Shown: positions 1-5,617 of the stretch, in pieces
Layout: each line of letters starts with the position of its first letter
Numbering within the stretch: position 1 is the stretch's first letter
Assembly: GCA_015522885.1 (NCBI GenBank)
Contig: WALJ01000105.1
Span: 1-7,291, forward strand
Direction of reading: 5' to 3'
DNA from: Thermoplasmata archaeon
GTDB taxonomy: Archaea; Thermoplasmatota; Thermoplasmata; WALJ01
Length of the DNA: 7,291 nt
Position numbers and translations under genes: made by a program
The notes under the pieces: generated by a model
Told to the model about the DNA's origin: nothing
What the model saw: only the letters and a program-made list of their open reading frames with translations
Databases searched by the model: none

Positions 1-68
1 ATTGAGATCCCGGCCGGGGAGGGAGCCGAAATAGGATAGGCCCCTGCAATAGGTTCGATTTTAGCCAT
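1..68 (-). CDS. Possible N-terminus of a protein running off the left edge
   Basis: On the minus strand an ATG at 68-66 opens a frame that stays open for 22 codons to the window edge. The peptide begins MAKIEPIAGAYPIS and is rich in Ala, Pro and Ile. A GGAG ribosome binding site lies at 77-74, five bases before the ATG, and the reading frame is GC-rich like the housekeeping genes further right. A TATA-like run (GATATAAGT on the minus strand, near 92-100) sits about 30 bases upstream. I do not recognise the protein. The ATG is back to back with the ATG proposed for the methyltransferase on the other strand (CATATG at 66-71), so at most one of the two starts is comfortable. Only 22 residues are visible, so this is a tentative call. 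Confidence 0.35.
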   Translation of the reverse strand, partial: MAKIEPIAGAYPISAPSPAGIS

Positions 69-755
69 ATGGTCTCCGACCTGACTTTGTCAACTTATAT
101 CTTTGATAGACAGCTTTCCTCCGGTCGGCGACCGCTATTCAGAGACTTCATTAGTTTAGAAGGTTATGTCTCTGACTATAAGTACCAAAAAGGAGACATT
201 CTTGATGTGGGCTGTGCTACCTGTCAGATGTACAGATATTTGATAAAAAAAGGATGGAAGGGAAAGTACTATGGCATTGATTTCAAAAAATATAGTCGGT
301 ATAAATATCCGGAGGAAGTTACATTGACAATAGGAGATGCACAGGATCTTGATTTTCCGGATGTTGATACAGTACTTCTTTATAATATTTTGGAACATGT
401 TGATAACCCACTGATAATATTGAAAAAAGCATTAAATGCAGCAAAAAAGAACGTGCTTATCTACGTTCCAAAGAGAAATGAAGAGATGTGGAAGTATAGT
501 GGGGGTGTGGTTGAGTACCATCAGCTGGATAAAACGCATAAACACTGCGGATTCTCAAAAGAAGAGATATATAGACTGGTTGATCTGGCAGGTGGGAAGA
601 TAACATCATATAGAGATGCAGGAAAAATCGATGCGACTGTCGGTATTGGAATGTGGAATAGCAAGATACCGCCGGGTATAGTTTATCTTTTGAGTAAGAT
701 ATTCTCATCAAGAACATATTATAAAGAGATGTGGTGTGAGGTAGTGAAGAAATGA
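69..755 (+). CDS. Class I SAM-dependent methyltransferase
   Basis: Predicted soluble methyltransferase of 228 residues using S-adenosylmethionine; the substrate cannot be told. Visible signals are motif I (DILDVGCATCQ, residues 43-53), the acidic residue after the second strand that usually binds the ribose hydroxyls (D71 in YYGID), GDAQDLDF (89-96) in the usual adenine-binding region, and YNILEHVDNP (105-114), the motif IV/post-IV signature of Methyltransf_11-like enzymes. Length fits a minimal catalytic domain. Oddities: motif I reads GCATC where the family usually has GCGTG, so two glycines of the loop are replaced. The gene is clearly AT-richer than its neighbours (19 of 60 bases are G or C at 241-300, against 35 of 60 at 6301-6360 in korA). 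The ATG at 69 is the first start after an in-frame stop at 3-5, but has no ribosome binding site and abuts a possible minus-strand start; TTG at 87 is an alternative, and the 5' end may be truncated. The family is likely right; start and role are uncertain. Confidence 0.75.
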   Translation: MVSDLTLSTYIFDRQLSSGRRPLFRDFISLEGYVSDYKYQKGDILDVGCATCQMYRYLIKKGWKGKYYGIDFKKYSRYKYPEEVTLTIGDAQDLDFPDVDTVLLYNILEHVDNPLIILKKALNAAKKNVLIYVPKRNEEMWKYSGGVVEYHQLDKTHKHCGFSKEEIYRLVDLAGGKITSYRDAGKIDATVGIGMWNSKIPPGIVYLLSKIFSSRTYYKEMWCEVVKK

Positions 756-781
756 AGGATCAAATCGTAGCAAACTGCGAG

Positions 782-798
782 CTGTAAAAATCTTACAG
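782..798. repeat. Short perfect inverted repeat downstream of the methyltransferase
   Basis: CTGTAA at 782-787 and TTACAG at 793-798 are perfect inverted copies separated by five bases (AAATC). It lies 26 bases after the methyltransferase stop and about 30 bases before the promoter of the transposase remnant. There is no following T tract, so it is not a typical terminator. It could be a weak hairpin, a binding site, or a trace of an element end. Confidence 0.4.
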
Positions 799-829
799 AT
801 AGAGGCTATTGTCAACTAAAAGAGATAGA

Positions 830-838
830 TTTAAATAT
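830..838 (+). promoter_or_regulatory. Archaeal TATA box for the transposase remnant
   Basis: TTTAAATAT at 830-838 matches an archaeal TATA element. Transcription would be expected to start roughly 22-26 bases downstream, near 860, which falls at or just before the GTG (858) and ATG (867) candidate starts. This implies a leaderless or nearly leaderless transcript. Confidence 0.5.
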
Positions 839-866
839 CTCCTTCGTTTATGGATGAGTGAGAATT

Positions 867-1211
867 ATGAGTGAAACATACAGATGTCCGAAATGCGGAA
901 GCGAAAATACTGTTTGGGCAGGCTACAGGCATAATAAATCAGGGAAGAAGAGGCTGAGGAAATGCAACGAATGCGGTCACAGATTCACACCAGATGACGG
1001 TTTTCTCAGGATGAGGTTTCCAAAAGAGGTGATAGTCGAAGCCGTTTCTCTCTACATGGACGGTTTATCACTCAGCAAAGTGCAGAAACATATGTGGCAG
1101 CATCACGAAATCAAGGTTTCGAGATGGACGATACTGAAATGGGCGAGGAAATACTCTGAATTGTTGCAGCAGTTCCCTGATAAACTTGAGGCAGCATTCC
1201 TGAAAAGATAA
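867..1211 (+). pseudogene. Transposase remnant: zinc ribbon plus helix-turn-helix, no DDE domain
   Basis: This 114-residue ORF (117 if the GTG at 858 is used) looks like the N-terminal part of a DDE transposase of the kind found in archaeal IS6/IS240-like and IS1-like elements. A four-cysteine zinc ribbon is clear: CPKCG near the start and CNECGHRF about 25 residues later, with a basic stretch (GKKRLRK) between. Next comes a helix-turn-helix region containing RFPKEVIVEAVSLYMDGLSLSKVQKH and VSRWTILKWARKYSE, the arrangement that normally precedes the catalytic domain. The protein then stops at 1209-1211, and none of the three plus-strand frames to 1327 shows a DDE core. Transposition activity is therefore not expected from this copy. 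ATG 867 is preferred because MSETYRCPKCG is a normal family start and a TATA box lies at suitable distance. It could instead be a domesticated DNA-binding protein. The family-level call is firm; the exact IS family is not. Confidence 0.7.
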
Positions 1212-1327
1212 TCATAGACAAACTGCTCATTATAACAGCACATAAAATTGGCAATACCAAATGGAAGAAAAATGAGAATATCATCCCATAAGATGCTCCC
1301 CGATGGAACAATTAGGGAAGGGCTGGA

Positions 1328-2308
1328 TTAGAACACCTGCTCTTCTTCGGGCTCTGTTTCAGTGGTATTCTCGGGATATTCCGTCTCTTCTTGAGCTGCA
1401 TCCATGTCTTCGGGCATATCTGTGCTTTCCGAAGGATACGGGAGGTTTGAATCTGAGATTTCTTTTTCCTCGTTACCGCCCTCTTCCTTTTTTGATTTCT
1501 TCATATCCCAGAGCTTTTCAATACCTAAGGGGAGCACGATTATAACAACGATAGAAACGAAGAGCATGATCCAGCTGTTCGCAGGTGCCGGATGCGCATC
1601 CAGAGTACCGCTGAACAGGAGTTTTATTATACCAAACCACGGAAGCTCCCCCTCGGCCTTTCCAACAACCCACTCATACCTTACCGGTTCGGCACATATT
1701 CTCGGCTGGTCTATACCGAAATTCCTTGCGATGTTGTGGTCTCCACCTGTTATATATCCGTCGTGTCTGGCATTCGGGCGGGAGATGAGAGAAGCTATGT
1801 TTATGGCCAAGTTCCTATGCGCATATCCATAATCAAATATTGTTATTGTGCCTGTTATATTGTGCCACCCGTCTCCACCGTTCACCACATAGTCCTTTCC
1901 TTCTTCAAGATATTTCAGGTCCGGAGCGTCGAAAGAGTGATTGACTTTATTCCATTTTAAATAGAGTATCGCCCGATGTATTATAGGGGTGCTGTCCTGC
2001 CCGTACCTTCGATAGATTATAACATCGCCGTAATCTCCGTATGTGCTGTATCCAGTACCTCTTCCCTTCGCATATGTCGTTATGTCCGAAAAAGAGGACT
2101 GCTTGGCCAGCACTATGTCTCCCGTGTCTATCACCCCTATGTAACTGGTGTCGTCGCTGTGTTGCATACTCCCCGATTCCACAACAACAAGAGGGGGCCA
2201 TCTTCCGGTATATGCATAAAGGGAGCCCATTATGATAGAAATTATCAGGGCCGCAAAAATAATCTCTTTAGTCCACTCTAGCGCTTCTTTCTTCAATTCC
2301 TTATCCAA
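1328..2308 (-). CDS. Archaeal signal peptidase I (S26 family) with acidic C-terminal tail
   Basis: Membrane-bound serine protease of 326 residues that should cleave signal peptides from exported proteins on the outer face of the membrane. An N-terminal transmembrane helix (about residues 16-34) is followed by VVVESGSMQHS, where Ser47 is the predicted nucleophile. The GDYGDVIIYRR block leads to PIIHRAI, with His111 in the position where archaeal/eukaryotic-type enzymes use His instead of bacterial Lys. GYITGGDHN (184-192) supplies the conserved acidic residue (Asp190). A second hydrophobic helix lies at about 246-263, followed by a basic KKSKK segment and a tail of about 50 residues rich in Glu, Pro and Thr. 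The enzyme is longer than typical archaeal type I peptidases. The start is TTG at 2308; the only upstream pairing is a weak GGGG-type run, but an in-frame stop at 2335-2333 leaves no better upstream start. It lies 24 bases after the preceding gene and is probably cotranscribed with it. Confidence 0.88.
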   Translation of the reverse strand: MDKELKKEALEWTKEIIFAALIISIIMGSLYAYTGRWPPLVVVESGSMQHSDDTSYIGVIDTGDIVLAKQSSFSDITTYAKGRGTGYSTYGDYGDVIIYRRYGQDSTPIIHRAILYLKWNKVNHSFDAPDLKYLEEGKDYVVNGGDGWHNITGTITIFDYGYAHRNLAINIASLISRPNARHDGYITGGDHNIARNFGIDQPRICAEPVRYEWVVGKAEGELPWFGIIKLLFSGTLDAHPAPANSWIMLFVSIVVIIVLPLGIEKLWDMKKSKKEEGGNEEKEISDSNLPYPSESTDMPEDMDAAQEETEYPENTTETEPEEEQVF

Positions 2309-2332
2309 AAGACCGCCCCTTAAAAAGGGAGT

Positions 2333-3022
2333 TTACTGGGGAAACTCTTCCCCTTTCACGTACTTCGACCTTATATGGTCCAGGATAATCTCCCTGTTCT
2401 TCCTCAGGTGAGATTCGTACCACGCTTTTATGACATCTCCCATTATCTTGTGGATGTCATCGAGCTTTGCCTTCTTCACCGGTGCCTCATAGAGTATATA
2501 CTGGACGAATATCCTCTTCCAGCCTGCATATTTGTAATAGTGCTCTCCCTCACAGAACTCGAATATTATCTTTACATAGGATTCTCCGTCTTTGTCATAA
2601 TACACTATCTTGAGGGCGTCTCCTGTCCTGCTCTGTGTGGGAGAAACATCTATGAGAGATATCGCATTCAGAGAACCGTAATCAAACTCATCGAGGCTCT
2701 TGAGCTCCCAGTCGTTGGGATATGTCTTGAACTTGGCGAAGCTGTATGCATCCGGCTCGATTCTCAACGGGACATTTATCCTGTTGAATCTCAACCATAT
2801 TCTCCACATATCACCGAGAAGCCCCATTGTCGTGTCCTCTCTCTTTTTATCGCTCTGGGTCACATCATTTACAATCTGCTCGGTTTTCTTCTCAAGTTCA
2901 GCGTCAAGCGCCTCGAACCAATCATCACCTGTCTTGGAAGCCATTATACCACTTACAGCGGCAATGTCTTTCCTCTTTATAAATCTTTTGAAAATCCTAG
3001 CTTCATATAGCAGCGTATCCAC
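2333..3022 (-). CDS. Unrecognised protein between the MinD-like ATPase and signal peptidase
   Basis: I do not recognise this 229-residue protein. It has no signal peptide or transmembrane segment and looks cytoplasmic. The N-terminal third is helical and charged (KRFIKRKD near the start, then a Glu/Lys/Asp-rich run around 33-65). The middle is rich in aromatics (MWRIWLRFNR, YPNDWELKSL). A likely beta segment follows (LKIVYYDKDGESYVKIIFEF, then YYKYAGWKRIFVQYILYE), and the C-terminus is again basic and helical (HLRKNREIILDHIRSKYVK). The start is taken as GTG at 3022, 11 bases after the ATPase stop; ATG at residue 27 (2944) is an alternative, and neither has a strong ribosome binding site. Position in the cluster suggests cotranscription with the ATPase and signal peptidase, but does not reveal function. 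It is probably a real gene: long, uninterrupted and with neighbour-like base composition. Confidence 0.8.
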   Translation of the reverse strand: MDTLLYEARIFKRFIKRKDIAAVSGIMASKTGDDWFEALDAELEKKTEQIVNDVTQSDKKREDTTMGLLGDMWRIWLRFNRINVPLRIEPDAYSFAKFKTYPNDWELKSLDEFDYGSLNAISLIDVSPTQSRTGDALKIVYYDKDGESYVKIIFEFCEGEHYYKYAGWKRIFVQYILYEAPVKKAKLDDIHKIMGDVIKAWYESHLRKNREIILDHIRSKYVKGEEFPQ

Positions 3023-3033
3023 ACTGAAAGAGA

Positions 3034-3903
3034 TTAGGCGCTCTCCTCAATCGCTTCCTTCCCATTTCCTCCATTGCCCACGATTTTCTTTATCCTCTCG
3101 AGAATGCCCCGAAATAGAGATTTCATCTCCGGGAGCGCTTCAACCATCGGAATTCCCTTTGAATATGCCTCTGCAATCCTCCTGTCCATGGGTATCTTGG
3201 CCAGAATCTCTATGTCCTCTTCCTCGCAGTAGCGCTCCACACCGTCATCACCTATTCCGTGGCGGTTTATTATCACACCGAGAGGAACTTTAAGGTCTTT
3301 GGCAACTCCCACGGCGAGCTTCAGGTCCCACAGGCCGAACGGCGTGGGTTCCGTTACGAGAATGCAGAAATCGGCGGCGTGTATGGCTTCTATCACGGGG
3401 CAGGACGTTCCGGGAGGTGCGTCCATTATCGTGAGTTCTCCTTTCGCTTCCTTCTTCGTTTCTCTTATTAATGGGGTTGCCATCGGCTCTCCGAGGTTGA
3501 GTATGCCTTCCACGAAATCGATGCCTCCGGTCCTTCCGAACCTTATCATGCCTAGTGGATGAGGCACCTCGCTTATGGCTTTCTCTGGGCATGCATAGGT
3601 GCAGAGCCCGCAGCCGTGGCAGAGCTCGTGGAATGTCATGGTTTTCTTGCCTAAAACAGCTATGGCATTGAACTCGCAGACCTGAGCACATATACCGCAG
3701 TTGGTGCATTTCTCCTGATTTACAACAGGTACGAGCATGTTTACCTCCTTCTCGCCCGTGTACTCCGGTTTCATGAAGAGCGCATCGTTCGGCTCCTCGA
3801 CATCCAGATCTATCAGCTGAACGCTCCCCGCAACAATGGCCATGTTCGTCGCCACCGTTGTTTTCCCTGTTCCGCCTTTTCCGCTTGCCACGACTATCGT
3901 CAT
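3034..3903 (-). CDS. MinD/Mrp-family P-loop ATPase with inserted 2[4Fe-4S] ferredoxin domain
   Basis: Cytoplasmic nucleotide-binding protein of 289 residues. The deviant Walker A motif is at the N-terminus (SGKGGTGKTT, residues 7-16, with the signature lysine K9). IDLDVEEPN (31-39) is the usual second block, and DAPPGTSCPV (161-170) is the Walker B/switch II region with Cys168. Between them sits a bacterial-type ferredoxin domain with two Cx2Cx2Cx3C motifs: C66, C69, C72, C76 and C95, C98, C101, C105. Relatives occur in anaerobic archaea and bacteria, often annotated as cobyrinic acid a,c-diamide synthase-like or Mrp-like; a role in Fe-S cluster or metallocofactor handling is family-level inference. 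Such proteins often occur as tandem pairs; only one copy is here. The ATG at 3903 has a GAGGT site at 3911-3907. It is the first gene of a minus-strand cluster with 11 bases to the next gene. Confidence 0.9.
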   Translation of the reverse strand: MTIVVASGKGGTGKTTVATNMAIVAGSVQLIDLDVEEPNDALFMKPEYTGEKEVNMLVPVVNQEKCTNCGICAQVCEFNAIAVLGKKTMTFHELCHGCGLCTYACPEKAISEVPHPLGMIRFGRTGGIDFVEGILNLGEPMATPLIRETKKEAKGELTIMDAPPGTSCPVIEAIHAADFCILVTEPTPFGLWDLKLAVGVAKDLKVPLGVIINRHGIGDDGVERYCEEEDIEILAKIPMDRRIAEAYSKGIPMVEALPEMKSLFRGILERIKKIVGNGGNGKEAIEESA

Positions 3904-3906
3904 GTT

Positions 3907-3911
3907 ACCTC
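3907..3911 (-). promoter_or_regulatory. Ribosome binding site of the MinD-like ATPase
   Basis: On the minus strand GAGGT lies three bases before the ATG at 3903. Spacing is short but the match to the archaeal anti-Shine-Dalgarno sequence is good. It supports this start and implies a leadered transcript, hence a promoter well upstream. Confidence 0.5.
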
Positions 3912-3965
3912 GAAATCCGACGTGTGAAAAATACTTTGCGGCGAAATCAGAGACAAGCGAAATAA

Positions 3966-3973
3966 TTTATATA
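3966..3973 (+). promoter_or_regulatory. TATA box of the surface protein gene, possibly shared with the divergent ATPase gene
   Basis: TTTATATA at 3966-3973 is preceded by an A-rich BRE-like stretch (CGAAATAA). Its centre lies about 23 bases before the ATG at 3993, the spacing of a leaderless archaeal promoter. Read on the other strand it is TATATAAA, about 65 bases upstream of the ATPase start at 3903. A minus-strand transcript would start near 3944 and carry a leader of about 40 bases that includes the GAGGT site. No other convincing TATA box is seen in the 89-base gap. Confidence 0.6.
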
Positions 3974-3992
3974 CCCTATCTGTTACAGTTCC

Positions 3993-4742
3993 ATGAAAAT
4001 CATGATGGCGTTTATGCTTGCTCTCTCTACATCGATCCTACTCATACCGGTATCTGGTGATGAGATTTATGAGTATGTCACCTCCCCGGAGCGGACCAAT
4101 GCTCTGCTTTCAGATTTTGATATTTCTAATATTGAGCGGGGAGAAAATGGTTTTGTTAACTTTATCCTGAAAAATCCCTATAACCATACTATCTACAATA
4201 TCACACTTTTCGTGGAAATATGCTCTTTCTTTCCGGATACTGCCAACCCAGACCATACAATGGAACAGAAAATAGACCGGAACTTTTCCGCTCCTCCTGT
4301 ATTTGTCTCCGCTGGTTCCACATCGCTTACATACCATTTCGAATCCCTGAACCCTACTGAAAACAGGGGCATTTCCATGGAAATCGAGACCCAAAAGAAA
4401 ACTCCTGCAGGTACCTATAATATCAGATTCTCTCTGAGTTTCGACTATCCTACCGCAGATGGTGAGAGAACCTTTATAATGAAGTCCGTAAAATTCTTTT
4501 CGGATGAAGAATGGGGATATGCCACAAAGAGTCCTGAAGAAAGCGATATGCCCTATTATAATTATGGTATGAATACAACCTATCTGGGCATAGATACAAT
4601 AATTCCGGGAACTGCATTTTCCGTGATAGAAGTATCCGAAAATAATAGTGAAAACAGTACAGGCGATATAGGACTTCCTTTTCTTGCCGTTGCTATCATC
4701 TCATCAGCATTTATTTTCAGAAAATTGAGAACTAAATCCTGA
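3993..4742 (+). CDS. Secreted, C-terminally anchored surface protein, function unknown
   Basis: Protein of 249 residues with a signal peptide (MK followed by a hydrophobic core, residues 3-20; likely cleavage after VSG, near 22). The body looks all-beta, with alternating hydrophobic residues resembling CARDB/NEW3-like Ig domains of archaeal surface proteins (for example GENGFVNFILKNPYNHTIYN and TPAGTYNIRFSLSFDY). Six N-glycosylation sequons are present at N64, N69, N97, N194, N217 and N221, two of them in a short polar Asn/Ser stalk. The end, IGLPFLAVAIISSAFIFRKLRTKS (226-249, written here as two parts: a hydrophobic helix at 227-242, then a basic RKLRTK tail), is a membrane anchor; it resembles archaeosortase-type sorting signals only loosely and lacks PGF. 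ATG 3993 is chosen because the TATA box fits leaderless initiation. The last 11 bases overlap the convergent hydrolase gene. Envelope location is well supported; the role is unknown. Confidence 0.8.
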   Translation: MKIMMAFMLALSTSILLIPVSGDEIYEYVTSPERTNALLSDFDISNIERGENGFVNFILKNPYNHTIYNITLFVEICSFFPDTANPDHTMEQKIDRNFSAPPVFVSAGSTSLTYHFESLNPTENRGISMEIETQKKTPAGTYNIRFSLSFDYPTADGERTFIMKSVKFFSDEEWGYATKSPEESDMPYYNYGMNTTYLGIDTIIPGTAFSVIEVSENNSENSTGDIGLPFLAVAIISSAFIFRKLRTKS

Positions 4743-5478
4743 TTTCAGGCCCGGCCTCTCTTCCCGTCAGCATTATCCTCGAATCATCGCCGATATGCCT
4801 TTTCACTGTCCTTTTTGCAAGTTCCGGTGTGTTGTTCTTCTCACTCAGATGGGCCAGCATCACCGCTACCGTATCCTCGTTAATCACCTCTGCGAGAACC
4901 TTTCCGCAGTCATCATTGGAAAGATGTCCCTCGGGACCGAGAATTCTCTGTTTCAGATAGTACGGATAAGGCCCGTTCTTCAGCATCTCCATATCGTGGT
5001 TCGATTCGATGATGGTTACCAATGAATCGCGGAGCGCATCCAGAAGATAGGATGTAGGGTGCCCTATATCGGTTACTATGACCGCTTTGTTGCCCTCGTG
5101 CGCTATCTTAAATCCGACGGGATCGTTCGCATCATGAGGTACCGGAAAGCTCTCGACCCGCAGGTCCCCGAATTTCATCTTATACTCTAGAAGGCCTCTG
5201 TTCTCAATATTCTCCTTTATTCCCCGCCATGTGCCTTCGTTAGCATAGACCTTTATTCCGTATCTTTCGGACAGCCTCTTTATTCCTCTTATGTGGTCTA
5301 TGTGCTCATGAGATATTAATATCGCATCTATGTCCTCTATCTCAAGCCCCGAGTCCTCGACCCTCCTCCGTATCTGGAGAGCGCTCAGCCCCGCATCTAT
5401 CAGTACTGCGCTCTCTTCTGTCCTGAGTAGCGTGGAATTTCCGGAACTGCCGCTGGCAAGGTTTTTGATTCGAAGCAT
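4732..5478 (-). CDS. YycJ/WalJ-type metallo-beta-lactamase-fold hydrolase
   Basis: Cytoplasmic dinuclear-metal hydrolase of 248 residues. Features in order: NLASGSSGNSTLL (6-18) and LIDAGLS (26-32), typical of the YycJ/VicX/WalJ group; the metal-binding HxHxDH motif as SHEHIDH (56-62, ligands H57, H59, D61, H62); H115 in VPHDANDPVGF; D137 in TDIGHPT; ESNHDMEMLKNGPYP, GPEGHLSND and LAHLSEKNNTPELA further on, all characteristic of this group. Bacterial members have been proposed to act in DNA repair or the WalKR pathway; the archaeal role is unknown, and a nuclease or phosphodiesterase activity is only inferred from the fold. The frame is open up to TTG at 5523, but ATG 5478 is preferred: MLRIKNLASGSSGNS is the normal family start, and an ATTAATAAT box at 5506-5498 fits a leaderless transcript. 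Its end overlaps the convergent surface-protein gene by 11 bases. Confidence 0.88.
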   Translation of the reverse strand: MLRIKNLASGSSGNSTLLRTEESAVLIDAGLSALQIRRRVEDSGLEIEDIDAILISHEHIDHIRGIKRLSERYGIKVYANEGTWRGIKENIENRGLLEYKMKFGDLRVESFPVPHDANDPVGFKIAHEGNKAVIVTDIGHPTSYLLDALRDSLVTIIESNHDMEMLKNGPYPYYLKQRILGPEGHLSNDDCGKVLAEVINEDTVAVMLAHLSEKNNTPELAKRTVKRHIGDDSRIMLTGREAGPEIRI

Positions 5479-5497
5479 GGAAAGAGAATGCGGCACG

Positions 5498-5506
5498 ATT
5501 ATTAAT
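5498..5506 (-). promoter_or_regulatory. Archaeal TATA-like box for the MBL hydrolase
   Basis: On the minus strand ATTAATAAT ends 19 bases before the ATG at 5478. With initiation about 22-26 bases after the box centre, the transcript would begin at or next to this ATG. The box lies inside the longer TTG-started frame, which argues against that longer start. Confidence 0.45.
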
Positions 5507-5575
5507 GTTTTGGCAGATTTCAATATCCCTATTTATATGAAGCATTTTGAAATTCGAACACAAATGATGAGATAC

Positions 5576-5584
5576 TATTAAATA
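5576..5584 (+). promoter_or_regulatory. TATA box of the kor operon
   Basis: TATTAAATA at 5576-5584 lies 33 bases upstream of the korD ATG at 5618. Predicted initiation near 5605 leaves a very short leader of about 12 bases, which would just include the AGAAGG run at 5605-5610. A second AT-rich candidate, TTTATATG at 5532-5539, is also present and would give a leader of about 55 bases. Confidence 0.5.
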
Positions 5585-5617
5585 ACAGATGCTCCTCCCC
5601 CCACAGAAGGCATAAAA

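Noticed and set aside
87..817. Nine-base direct repeat TTGTCAACT at 87-95 and 809-817 flanking the methyltransferase, suggestive of IS ends or target duplications.
   Set aside because: Roughly a hundred same-strand 9-mer pairs are expected by chance in a window this size, and the flanking bases do not extend the match.
1263..1275. A5 tract, read as T5 on the minus strand, downstream of the signal peptidase as a possible terminator.
   Set aside because: Only five T residues and no supporting structure; too weak to call.
1190..1290. Open stretch in another frame after the transposase stop, which might be a frameshifted continuation.
   Set aside because: About 33 codons with no DDE motif or family resemblance; stops at 1181-1183 and 1187-1189 separate it from upstream sequence in that frame.
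1404..2308. Several long plus-strand frames opposite the signal peptidase gene.
   Set aside because: They are antisense shadows of a gene with clear catalytic motifs and have no recognisable domains or good starts.
2375..3293. Long plus-strand frames opposite the 229-residue gene and the ATPase gene.
   Set aside because: The ATPase strand is certain from its motifs, and the 229-residue frame continues the same cluster on the same strand with short gaps; the plus-strand frames lack ribosome sites and coherent composition.
5479..5523. Fifteen-residue N-terminal extension of the MBL hydrolase from a TTG at 5523.
   Set aside because: The extension has no family resemblance, a TATA-like box lies inside it, and the ATG at 5478 gives the usual family N-terminus.
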